This document shows, piece after piece, positions 9,897 through 16,876 of a DNA stretch of 64,000 nucleotides (position 1 is its first letter; each line of letters opens with the position of its first letter). Origin of the DNA: Tamlana sp. I1 (GTDB taxonomy: Bacteria > Bacteroidota > Bacteroidia > Flavobacteriales > Flavobacteriaceae); the NCBI RefSeq assembly GCF_015355625.1, contig NZ_JACLAF010000002.1, positions 1-64,000 of the forward strand, given 5' to 3'. The position numbers were made by a program, and so were the translations under genes. The notes below the pieces were generated by a model. That model saw nothing but the letters and a program-made list of their open reading frames with translations, ran no database searches and was not told the DNA's origin.

Positions 9897-10664
9897 TTAT
9901 TTTATGATTTGAATTTCAACACGTCGGTTAAATCGCTTGTTTTCATTATCAGCATTTGGTTTAAGCGGCATTGTTTCTCCTTTAGAGTCCACTGTAATTT
10001 TGTCTTCAGGAACACCTAATTTCACCAAATGAGATTTATATTCGTTAGCTCTTTTAAGACCTAATTCTTTATTGTATTCTGAAGTGCCGTCGCTATCGGT
10101 ATGACCAACAATTAAAATACGATCTCCAGAATCTTTTAAGAACGTTGCTAAATCTGAAAAATACGATAGCACATTTTCGCTAGAAACCTCCTCGGTAGAG
10201 TCGTACTTATAAAACACCATGGTTTTATCGAAATGCTCAACAACATCGTCATTTTGAGTTACCCATTTGTATCTCAACTCATGAAGCATATTGGTTTTAG
10301 TCGATTCACAATCACTAGCAGATCTAGCACCTGTAATAATATCTTCTTCAGATAATTCGACAAATAAAGCCTTTACTTTTTCAGCGCGATCAAGCCCAGC
10401 TTGTTCGGTTTCTCCAGTAAAATAAGGTCCAACTAAAAGTAGTTTTTTGCCTTCAGCTTTAGCATTTAAAATTTCTTGTTTTTTTTCTGGCCAAGCATCA
10501 TTTGTAATGACTTCTCCTGTAGCACAATCAAAAATTAACGGGCCGTATTCGACTACAACTATAGGCTCCGCACAACATACTACTGTATCTTTATACCATC
10601 CCCAGCTAAACCAAGCCAAGAGCAGAAAAAGAATAAATAGTAAGAAAGCAAGTGTTTTTTTCAT
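9897..10664 (-). CDS. OmpA-family envelope protein
   Basis: 255 residues. An N-terminal hydrophobic segment (about 4-24) anchors or exports it. The C-terminal 110 residues form an OmpA-like peptidoglycan-binding domain: ILIVGHTDSDGTSEYN, then LGLKRANEYKSHLVKLGV and NENKRFNRRVEIQI, carrying the Asp and Arg that contact diaminopimelate. The middle is unassigned. It probably ties the envelope to peptidoglycan. First gene of a two-gene minus-strand unit with the helix-hairpin-helix gene. Confidence 0.88.
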   Translation of the reverse strand: MKKTLAFLLFILFLLLAWFSWGWYKDTVVCCAEPIVVVEYGPLIFDCATGEVITNDAWPEKKQEILNAKAEGKKLLLVGPYFTGETEQAGLDRAEKVKALFVELSEEDIITGARSASDCESTKTNMLHELRYKWVTQNDDVVEHFDKTMVFYKYDSTEEVSSENVLSYFSDLATFLKDSGDRILIVGHTDSDGTSEYNKELGLKRANEYKSHLVKLGVPEDKITVDSKGETMPLKPNADNENKRFNRRVEIQIIK

Positions 10665-10918
10665 ATTTATGGTTTTTAGTATTGTCTACCAATGTACGAA
10701 AAAATGGATAACTTTTAAATTTTTACTCACAGAAAACGATAAGTTGTAAAGCTTTCATGACATCCTGCAAATATGAGGAATGGCAATAGCTACACAAGCA
10801 ATTAGTGCGGCTTAATTTTACTGATTTTTAATCGGAATAACAATTCATCACTTAGTTGAAACATTTTTCATTAAATTGCTAAAACATAAAATGCATATCA
10901 ACCATAAAACAGATACTC

Positions 10919-11509
10919 ATGGAAAACCATACAAATTCAACTCAATTAGTAGACAGCACCGCTAACCCAGCCCCTTTAGGTTTAATGGGTTTTGGAATGA
11001 CTACTGTGCTTTTAAATTTACATAACGCCGGCCTTTTTGAATTAGATTCCATGATTTTAGGCATGGGCATATTTTATGGTGGCATGGCACAAGTTATAGC
11101 AGGCATTATGGAGTGGAAAAAAGGAAACACTTTTGCTACTACGGCATTTACATCTTATGGGTTTTTCTGGCTCACCTTTGCTGGTTTAATTTTAATGCCT
11201 AAAATGGATTTAATTCCTGCTCCAGAAAATGCAGGTTTAGTATCTTACTTAGTAATGTGGGGTATTTTTACAGGCGCGTTATTTATTGGAACTTTAAAAA
11301 TTAACCGTGCCTTACAATTTGTTTTTGCTACGTTAACGCTACTTTTCTTTTTGTTAGCTCTGGGCGATTATACCCATAGTGAAAGCATAGGACATTTTGC
11401 TGGGTATGTTGGTATTGTTTGCGGATTTTCTGCAATTTACACAGCCATAGCACAAGTTCTTAATGAATTATATAAAAAAGTGGTACTTCCAATCGGGCCT
11501 GTTCAATAA
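10919..11509 (+). CDS. satP: Acetate uptake transporter, GPR1/FUN34/SatP family
   Basis: 196 residues with six predicted membrane helices. The family signature [14 protein letters not shown] at 17-30 starts the first helix, and length fits SatP (about 190). Family members carry acetate and succinate with protons across the inner membrane. A terminator-like hairpin follows 15 bp after the stop. Confidence 0.93.
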   Translation: MENHTNSTQLVDSTANPAPLGLMGFGMTTVLLNLHNAGLFELDSMILGMGIFYGGMAQVIAGIMEWKKGNTFATTAFTSYGFFWLTFAGLILMPKMDLIPAPENAGLVSYLVMWGIFTGALFIGTLKINRALQFVFATLTLLFFLLALGDYTHSESIGHFAGYVGIVCGFSAIYTAIAQVLNELYKKVVLPIGPVQ

Positions 11510-11523
11510 TTTTAGATTTACAT

Positions 11524-11560
11524 AAAACACATTTTTAATTCATTTTTAAAATGTGTTTTT
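11524..11560 (+). terminator. Terminator after the acetate transporter
   Basis: An AT-rich hairpin, AAAACACATTTTTA pairing imperfectly with TAAAATGTGTTTTT, followed by a T-run, 15 bp after the stop codon. Confidence 0.6.
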
Positions 11561-11581
11561 TTTATGAATACGTAGTATCTT

Positions 11582-12538
11582 ATGAAAATTGATCGCTTTG
11601 TAATTGCCATTATAGTCACTATTATAATTGCTTATTTTTTTCCTCAATTAGGGAGTAAATCAAGTCCTGTTCCTTTGGATTTAATAGGCACGATAGGCGT
11701 ATCGTTAATTTTCTTTTTTTACGGATTAAAATTGAGTCCGAGTAAAATAAAAGCAGGTTTAAAAAACTGGAAACTTCACCTATTAGTACAAGCTACAACG
11801 TTTTTAATTTTTCCACTTATAGTTTTAGCAACTAAACCTTTTATTTCTTCTGAAGAAGGCGAAAGTTTATGGCTGTCCTTTTTGTTTTTAGCAGCCTTAC
11901 CCTCTACCGTTTCATCATCGGTGGTCATGGTTTCTATAGCCAAAGGCAATGTGCCTGCAGCTATTTTTAATGCTAGTATTTCTGGACTTATAGGAATTGT
12001 TATCACACCGATTTGGATGGAATTATTTATTCCGAAAAGCACAACCGATTTCGACTTGAGTAGTATTTACATCAAATTAATAGTCACTATTATTGTACCT
12101 GTTTTTTTGGGTATCCTTTTACAGCGCTTTGGAAGAACTTTTACATCAAAATATAAAAATCAATTAACCACTTTTGATAAGCTTGTTATTTTATTGATTA
12201 TTTATAAAAGCTTTGTACATGCGTTTGAAGATGATATTTTCAGTGATTTAAGCCTTCTGGACTTTATGATGATTGCCTTTTTTATTCTCGCTCTATTTTA
12301 TGGGGTATATTTTTTAACAGGATATATTGCTAAGCAGCTTCATTTTAATTTAGAAGACCAAATAACAGCACGGTTTTGTGGCACTAAAAAGTCGTTAGTT
12401 CACGGCACCGTATTTTCAGAAATTTTGTTTCCAGTAACCTTTCCTGTGGGATTACTGCTTTTACCTTTAATGCTTTTTCACGCTATGCAAATCTTTATTA
12501 TAAGTTTGATTGCTTCACGTTTGGGGAATAGGGAATAG
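11582..12538 (+). CDS. Bile acid:sodium symporter-like (SBF) transporter
   Basis: 318 residues with about nine to ten hydrophobic helices. GVSLIFFFYGLKLSPSKIKAGL (about 40-61), SLFLAALPSTVSSSVVM-like segment and the C-terminal GTKKSLVHGTVFS are typical of the SBF_like branch (YfeH/PF13593 type) rather than true bile-acid symporters. Substrate unknown; inner membrane. The last codons (GGG AAT AGG GAA TAG) run straight into the heptamer array, so the C-terminus may have been shaped by it. Confidence 0.85.
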   Translation: MKIDRFVIAIIVTIIIAYFFPQLGSKSSPVPLDLIGTIGVSLIFFFYGLKLSPSKIKAGLKNWKLHLLVQATTFLIFPLIVLATKPFISSEEGESLWLSFLFLAALPSTVSSSVVMVSIAKGNVPAAIFNASISGLIGIVITPIWMELFIPKSTTDFDLSSIYIKLIVTIIVPVFLGILLQRFGRTFTSKYKNQLTTFDKLVILLIIYKSFVHAFEDDIFSDLSLLDFMMIAFFILALFYGVYFLTGYIAKQLHFNLEDQITARFCGTKKSLVHGTVFSEILFPVTFPVGLLLLPLMLFHAMQIFIISLIASRLGNRE

Positions 12539-12593
12539 TTAGGAGTTAGGAGTTAGGAGTTAGGAGTTAGGAGTTAGGAGTTAGGAGTTAGGA
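12539..12593. repeat. Heptamer tandem repeat TTAGGAG, seven copies
   Basis: Seven perfect head-to-tail copies of TTAGGAG plus a partial eighth fill the whole space between the stop codon of the SBF transporter (12538) and the stop of convergent lipB (12599). The unit is not a multiple of three and lies outside both coding regions. Confidence 0.97.
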
Positions 12594-12598
12594 ATCTA

Positions 12599-13297
12599 TC
12601 AAATAAATTCTGCTTCAAAAAGTGTTTTAAAATGTTTTAGAATTTTTGCTTTTACTTCAGCTTCGTCAACATTTTGTTTTCCTAATTCTACATTTAATGA
12701 GGTTACGGCTTTTCCCCGAATACCACAGGGAATAATATTGTCAAAATAACCCAAATCGGCATTCACGTTTAAAGCAAAACCATGCATGGTAACCCAGCGG
12801 CTGGCACGAACGCCCATAGCACAAATTTTACGTGCAAAAGGTGTACCTACATCTAACCATACGCCTGTTTCTCCTGGACTTCTTTCAGATTTTAATCCGT
12901 AATCGGCTAAGGTTAAAATAATCATTTCTTCTAAAAAACGTAGGTACTTATGGATGTCTGTAAAAAAGTTATCTAAATCTAAAATCGGGTAGCCTACAAT
13001 TTGTCCGGGCCCATGATAGGTAATATCCCCTCCTCTATTTATTTTATAAAAACTAGCGCCCTTCTGGATAAGTTGCGCTTCACTTAAAAGTAAGTTAGAC
13101 AGGTCGCCACTTTTTCCTAAAGTATACACATGAGGATGTTCTACAAACAACAAATAATTTGGAGTAGCCAGATTGGTTTCCTCGCGTCTATTTTTAATTT
13201 TTAAGTCTACAATATCCTTAAACAACGCCTCTTGATAGTCCCAAGCCGCTTTATAATCTATAACACCTAATTCTTTAATTTGTATTAACTTATTCAC
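12599..13297 (-). CDS. lipB: Lipoyl(octanoyl) transferase
   Basis: A 232-residue enzyme that moves octanoyl from acyl-carrier protein to the lipoyl domains of 2-oxoacid dehydrogenases and the glycine cleavage system. The signature RGGDITYHGPGQIVGYPI is at 88-105; K157 (RKICAMGVR) and C191 (IIPCGI) are the catalytic pair. Length is normal. Single-gene unit ending at the heptamer array. A -7 box (TATATTTG, complement of 13360-13367) lies about 63 bp upstream. Confidence 0.96.
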   Translation of the reverse strand: MNKLIQIKELGVIDYKAAWDYQEALFKDIVDLKIKNRREETNLATPNYLLFVEHPHVYTLGKSGDLSNLLLSEAQLIQKGASFYKINRGGDITYHGPGQIVGYPILDLDNFFTDIHKYLRFLEEMIILTLADYGLKSERSPGETGVWLDVGTPFARKICAMGVRASRWVTMHGFALNVNADLGYFDNIIPCGIRGKAVTSLNVELGKQNVDEAEVKAKILKHFKTLFEAEFI

Positions 13298-13525
13298 GCT
13301 GTTTAAATCCTTGGTAACTTTTGCATCTTTTAATAAAAACGCTGTTTAAAATAATCATGCAAATATAATTATTATAAACCAATAAGTCGTGCTGCATGGC
13401 GGGAGTTAGCAAAAGGAAAACATTCTAAAATTTCTTCTTAAATAAAAACCACAAATTGTCCATAACACAATTACAACAATGAAGTTCTAGAAACACATCG
13501 ACCTTGTCAAATTTTGTAATTTATA

Positions 13526-13557
13526 TTTGAAATAAGTAAACTAATTAGTTAACTTTG
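13526..13557 (+). promoter_or_regulatory. higBA promoter with palindromic operator
   Basis: TTTG (13526-13529), 20 bases, TAACTTTG (13550-13557) is a full Bacteroidota promoter. The perfect 12-bp palindrome AACTAATTAGTT (13539-13550) lies between the boxes and touches the -7 box, where an autorepressing antitoxin would block RNA polymerase. The start point falls at or within a few bases of the GTG start codon (13562). Confidence 0.7.
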
Positions 13558-13561
13558 TTCT

Positions 13562-13900
13562 GTGATAAGAAAAGTAATTGCATACAAAACTTATTTCATT
13601 GATTTTTATAAATCTCAAGATGAAAAAGTCCGTGAAAAAATAAGTTACGTTTTGGATTTAGTACGTTTTGAAAAGCAGGTCCCTAAAAAATTTTTTAAAT
13701 ACTTAGAGAATACAGACGGAATTTATGAAGTACGTGTGATTACAACTTTTAAAAGTATTAGGATTCTGTGTTTTTTCGATGATGGAAATTTAGTTGTACT
13801 AACAAATTGCTTTATAAAGAAAACTCAAAAGACACCGCGAAAGGAAATCAAACTTGCGGAAAAACTGAAAAAAGAATATCTAAAAGACAAAAATAGCTAA
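13562..13900 (+). CDS. higB: RelE/HigB-type toxin
   Basis: 112 residues with a GTG start directly after the promoter. The pattern (FIDFYKSQDEKVREKISYVL, then FFKYLENTDGIYEVRV, SIRILCFFDDGNLVVLTNCF and a KKTQKTP basic stretch) is that of the HigB/Gp49-like branch of the RelE/ParE toxins, ribosome-dependent mRNA endonucleases. The toxin-first order with the HTH protein one base downstream is the hallmark of higBA. Activity is inferred from family and context. Confidence 0.88.
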   Translation: MIRKVIAYKTYFIDFYKSQDEKVREKISYVLDLVRFEKQVPKKFFKYLENTDGIYEVRVITTFKSIRILCFFDDGNLVVLTNCFIKKTQKTPRKEIKLAEKLKKEYLKDKNS

Positions 13901-13901
13901 T

Positions 13902-14192
13902 ATGAAAAATGTAACAGACTTCGAGGATATCCTCAATGAGACATACGGAAAAAAAGGAACTGAAAAGCGCGACAAATATGATGCAGATTCACTGGCTTTT
14001 CGATTAGGAGTTATGTTGAAAGCAGCTAGAAAGGAAGCTAATTTAACACAACAAGAACTTGCAGAAAGAACAGGAACTAAAAAAAGCTACATCTCACGAA
14101 TTGAACGCGGATTAAGTGATATTCAAGTATCTACTTACTACAAGTTAATTGAAATAGGCCTAGGTAAGCATCTGAATATTGAGATTGCATAA
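13902..14192 (+). CDS. higA: HigA-type antitoxin, XRE-family HTH
   Basis: 96 residues. The second half is an XRE/Cro-type helix-turn-helix: LTQQELAERTGTKKSYISRIERG (about 48-70). The N-terminal part (FEDILNETYGKKGTEKRDKY) is the segment expected to bind the toxin. Its start follows the higB stop by one base, so the two are translationally coupled. It probably represses the palindrome at 13539-13550. Confidence 0.9.
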   Translation: MKNVTDFEDILNETYGKKGTEKRDKYDADSLAFRLGVMLKAARKEANLTQQELAERTGTKKSYISRIERGLSDIQVSTYYKLIEIGLGKHLNIEIA

Positions 14193-14392
14193 CTAAATTT
14201 AATCAGGTTATCTGAAAAGGAAAGTTGTTTTTATTTCAGCCTGTCGAACTATTTTTTAAATGAGAAATATGCAATTCATTATTTGTCCTTTAATAACCAA
14301 TCAACTAGGTATACCAATTTAATTGAACGAAGAAAGGTAAAGTACAATTAAAAACTATCTGGAAAAACATAGCAACAAAATTCGCACCTCTT

Positions 14393-14551
14393 CTAGCGGT
14401 TCGGGTTATTCAAAATAACCAAAGCCGCAATAACGCCTGGTACCCAACCGCAAAGCCATAATAAAAACACAATTAATACCGAGCCGCAACCTTTACCTAT
14501 TACGGCTAGCGGCGGACAAATTATAGACAGTAAAACTCTCCAAAAACTCAT
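14393..14551 (-). CDS. YqaE/Pmp3-family small membrane protein
   Basis: 52 residues, found by translating the minus strand: MSFWRVLLSIICPPLAVI opens the protein, followed by a second helix with LLWLCGWVPGVIAALVIL. Two hydrophobic helices with the ICPPLAV and GWVPGVIHA-type signatures identify the Pmp3/YqaE family (UPF0057), small stress-linked inner-membrane proteins that influence membrane potential in yeast and plants. Only one start is in frame. It is divergent from the structured element and lysS. Confidence 0.92.
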   Translation of the reverse strand: MSFWRVLLSIICPPLAVIGKGCGSVLIVFLLWLCGWVPGVIAALVILNNPNR

Positions 14552-14637
14552 AAGTTCATTTTTTGATTGATGATTACCTTTAAGACGCGCAAACTTATTA
14601 ATTGTTACAACTAATCATATTATGAATCTCTTTTTTT

Positions 14638-14733
14638 GCGTTAGGGATAGCAGTGGAAATCCTTTTTTTGAGGCACGAGAAAAAAGATTGCAACGTATAG
14701 CCCGACCTCCCGAAAGCTTTCGGGAGGTAACGC
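14638..14733. ncRNA. Candidate structured RNA element between yqaE and lysS
   Basis: Three nested helices: an outer GCGTTA (14638-14643) / TAACGC (14728-14733); an inner hairpin AATCCTTTTTTT / AAAAAAGATT (about 14659-14689); and a perfect 11-bp palindrome CCTCCCGAAAG / CTTTCGGGAGG (14706-14727). Unpaired AGGGATAGCAGTGG and CAACGTATAGCCCGAC face each other. I recall very similar blocks scattered between genes in many Bacteroidota; that is memory, not a search. The element lies upstream of the likely lysS -7 box, so it is not simply the lysS leader. Strand undecided. Confidence 0.6.
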
Positions 14734-14780
14734 CCATAAAATTCATTAAATCATTAAGTGTAAATCGAAAATCAAATGAT

Positions 14781-14788
14781 TATCTTTG
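14781..14788 (+). promoter_or_regulatory. -7 box of lysS
   Basis: TATCTTTG matches TAnnTTTG. The start would lie near 14793-14796, giving a leader of about 25 nt before the ATG at 14821. No strong -33 box is visible. Confidence 0.55.
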
Positions 14789-14820
14789 TGCCTTAAAAAT
14801 TTTCACACCGTATTTAGAGT

Positions 14821-16512
14821 ATGTCACAATTATCTGAACAAGAGCTTGTAAGAAGAGAGAAATTAGCCAAATTACGCGCATTAGGAATTAACCCTTACCC
14901 CGCTGATTTATATCCTGTAAACCACACTTCCAACGAAGTTAAAAACCAATTTGAAGAAGGTAAACCCGTTGTTATCGCTGGACGATTAATGATGGTTAAG
15001 GTGCAAGGAAAGGCGAGTTTTGCACAGTTACAAGATTCGGAAGGTAAAATTCAAGTGTATTTTAATCGCGACGAAGTTTGCCCAGGCGAAGACAAAGTTA
15101 AATACAACGAAGTTTTTAAAAAGCTTCTAGATTTTGGCGATTTTATAGGAATTGAAGGCGAATTGTTCACTACGCAAGTGGGCGAAAAATCGGTTCGTGT
15201 TAAAGATTTTACCTTATTAAGTAAAGCCTTAAAACCACTGCCGTTACCAAAAGAAAAAGACGGTGTTGTTTTTGATGCTTTTACAGACCCAGAGCAACGT
15301 TACAGACAACGTTATGCCGATTTAGTTGTAAATCCACACGTTAAAGAGGTGTTTATTAAGCGTACCAAACTTTTTAATGCCATGCGCGAATTTTTTAATT
15401 CGGCGGGATATTTTGAGGTTGAAACGCCTGTTTTACAACCTATTCCTGGTGGTGCTGCGGCGCGTCCGTTTATGACGCATCACAATGCTTTGGATGTGCC
15501 TTTATACATGCGAATTGCCAACGAACTTTATTTAAAAAGATTGATTGTTGGTGGTTTTGAAGGGGTTTACGAGTTTTCTAAAAACTTTAGAAACGAGGGT
15601 ATGGACCGTACCCATAATCCAGAATTTACCGCTATGGAAATTTATGTGGCTTATAAAGACTACAACTGGATGATGAGTTTCTGCGAACGTTTATTAGAAT
15701 ACTGTGCCATGGCCGTTAATGGTACGACAAAAGTGAAATTTGGCGAGCATGAAATTGATTTTAAAGCGCCTTACGCGAGAGTGACTATGGCCGATTCTAT
15801 CAAACATTTTACTGGGTTTGATATTACAGGAAAAACTGAAGAAGAGATTAGACAAGCTGCAAAAGACCTTGGTGTTGAAGTTGATGAAACCATGGGGAAA
15901 GGCAAGCTAATTGACGAAATATTTGGCGAGAAATGTGAAGGCAACTACATTCAGCCAACTTACATTACAGACTACCCTAAAGAGATGAGTCCGTTATGTA
16001 AAGAACACCGAGAAAATCCAGAATTAACCGAGCGTTTTGAGCTTATGGTTTGTGGTAAAGAAATTGCCAATGCTTATTCTGAATTGAACGACCCAATAGA
16101 CCAACGCGAGCGTTTTGAGCACCAATTAAAACTTGCTGCTAAAGGTGATGACGAAGCGACCGAATTTATAGATCATGACTTTTTACGTGCTTTAGAATAC
16201 GGTATGCCACCTACTTCTGGAATGGGTATTGGTATGGACCGATTAATTATGTTTTTAACCAATAATCAATCGATTCAAGAAGTTTTATTCTTTCCGCAAA
16301 TGCGCCCAGAGAAAAAAGCGGTGGCTTTAAGTGATGAAGGAAAAGCCGTTTTAGACCTTTTAAAGAAAGCTGAAAAAATAGCATTAACCGACCTGAAAAC
16401 ACAGTCTGGTTTATCAAATAAAAAATGGGATAAAACCATTAAAGAATTAACTAAAAATAATCTGGCTAAAGTTGAAAATACCGATGACGGCTTATTTGTA
16501 GAAGTGGTATAA
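14821..16512 (+). CDS. lysS: Lysyl-tRNA synthetase, class II
   Basis: 563 residues, charging tRNA-Lys with lysine. The N-terminal OB-fold (about 50-150, VIAGRLMMVKVQGKASFAQLQD) binds the anticodon. The class II core has motif 2 (FRNEGMDRTHNPEFT, about 259-273) and motif 3 (GMGIGMDRLIMFL, about 466-478). A C-terminal extension of about 60 residues (VALSDEGKAVLDLL to the end), absent from E. coli LysS, looks like a small winged-helix domain and is usual in flavobacterial homologues. Monocistronic, ending in a strong terminator. Confidence 0.98.
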   Translation: MSQLSEQELVRREKLAKLRALGINPYPADLYPVNHTSNEVKNQFEEGKPVVIAGRLMMVKVQGKASFAQLQDSEGKIQVYFNRDEVCPGEDKVKYNEVFKKLLDFGDFIGIEGELFTTQVGEKSVRVKDFTLLSKALKPLPLPKEKDGVVFDAFTDPEQRYRQRYADLVVNPHVKEVFIKRTKLFNAMREFFNSAGYFEVETPVLQPIPGGAAARPFMTHHNALDVPLYMRIANELYLKRLIVGGFEGVYEFSKNFRNEGMDRTHNPEFTAMEIYVAYKDYNWMMSFCERLLEYCAMAVNGTTKVKFGEHEIDFKAPYARVTMADSIKHFTGFDITGKTEEEIRQAAKDLGVEVDETMGKGKLIDEIFGEKCEGNYIQPTYITDYPKEMSPLCKEHRENPELTERFELMVCGKEIANAYSELNDPIDQRERFEHQLKLAAKGDDEATEFIDHDFLRALEYGMPPTSGMGIGMDRLIMFLTNNQSIQEVLFFPQMRPEKKAVALSDEGKAVLDLLKKAEKIALTDLKTQSGLSNKKWDKTIKELTKNNLAKVENTDDGLFVEVV

Positions 16513-16542
16513 AAAAGGCGTTTTCGCTGAATTTATTGTATT

Positions 16543-16573
16543 AAAAAAGCCGGTAACCAGCCGGCTTTTTTTA
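16543..16573 (+). terminator. Terminator of lysS
   Basis: AAAAAAGCCGG / CCGGCTTTTTT, perfect 11-bp stem with a 7-base loop and T-run, 30 bp after the lysS stop. Confidence 0.88.
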
Positions 16574-16876
16574 CTAACAAACTAAACTAACCATACTAAT
16601 TTACAAACTAAATATTTTATTTTTCTAAGAGTATTTTAGGAGGACTCTTGAAATAATTTTGTTCTCAATTAATTACACTACAAAGAAAAAACTTTTAGCC
16701 CTTTCCTTAAAGGATTTTAGATTTGTTTAACAGCCTCTGCCTCAAACTTTATAGTTTCCTTAAGATAGCACAACTTAATTGTTAATTTTTTAAGATTTAA
16801 CTATTTGCACATTAAACCTTTCTTGTTTTTAAGCATCTAATACCAAGCCCTAGGTGGCGTAAAAATCTTAACTTTA
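16574..16876. other. Intergenic stretch, nothing certain
   Basis: AT-rich region between the lysS terminator and the MG2/plug gene. TAACTTTA (16869-16876) resembles a -7 box but abuts the ATG directly, so I do not call it. No small gene recognised. Confidence 0.4.

Noticed and set aside
12539-12593. Telomere-like or phase-variable coding repeat
   Set aside because: Resemblance of TTAGGAG to telomere repeats is superficial, and the tract lies outside both reading frames.
14622-14837. 71-codon open frame overlapping lysS start
   Set aside because: It runs through the structured element and its palindrome and overlaps the lysS ATG; the open frame is a by-product of the element.
16869-16876. 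-7 box directly before the MG2/plug gene
   Set aside because: It abuts the ATG, so transcription would start inside the coding region; also one base off the consensus.
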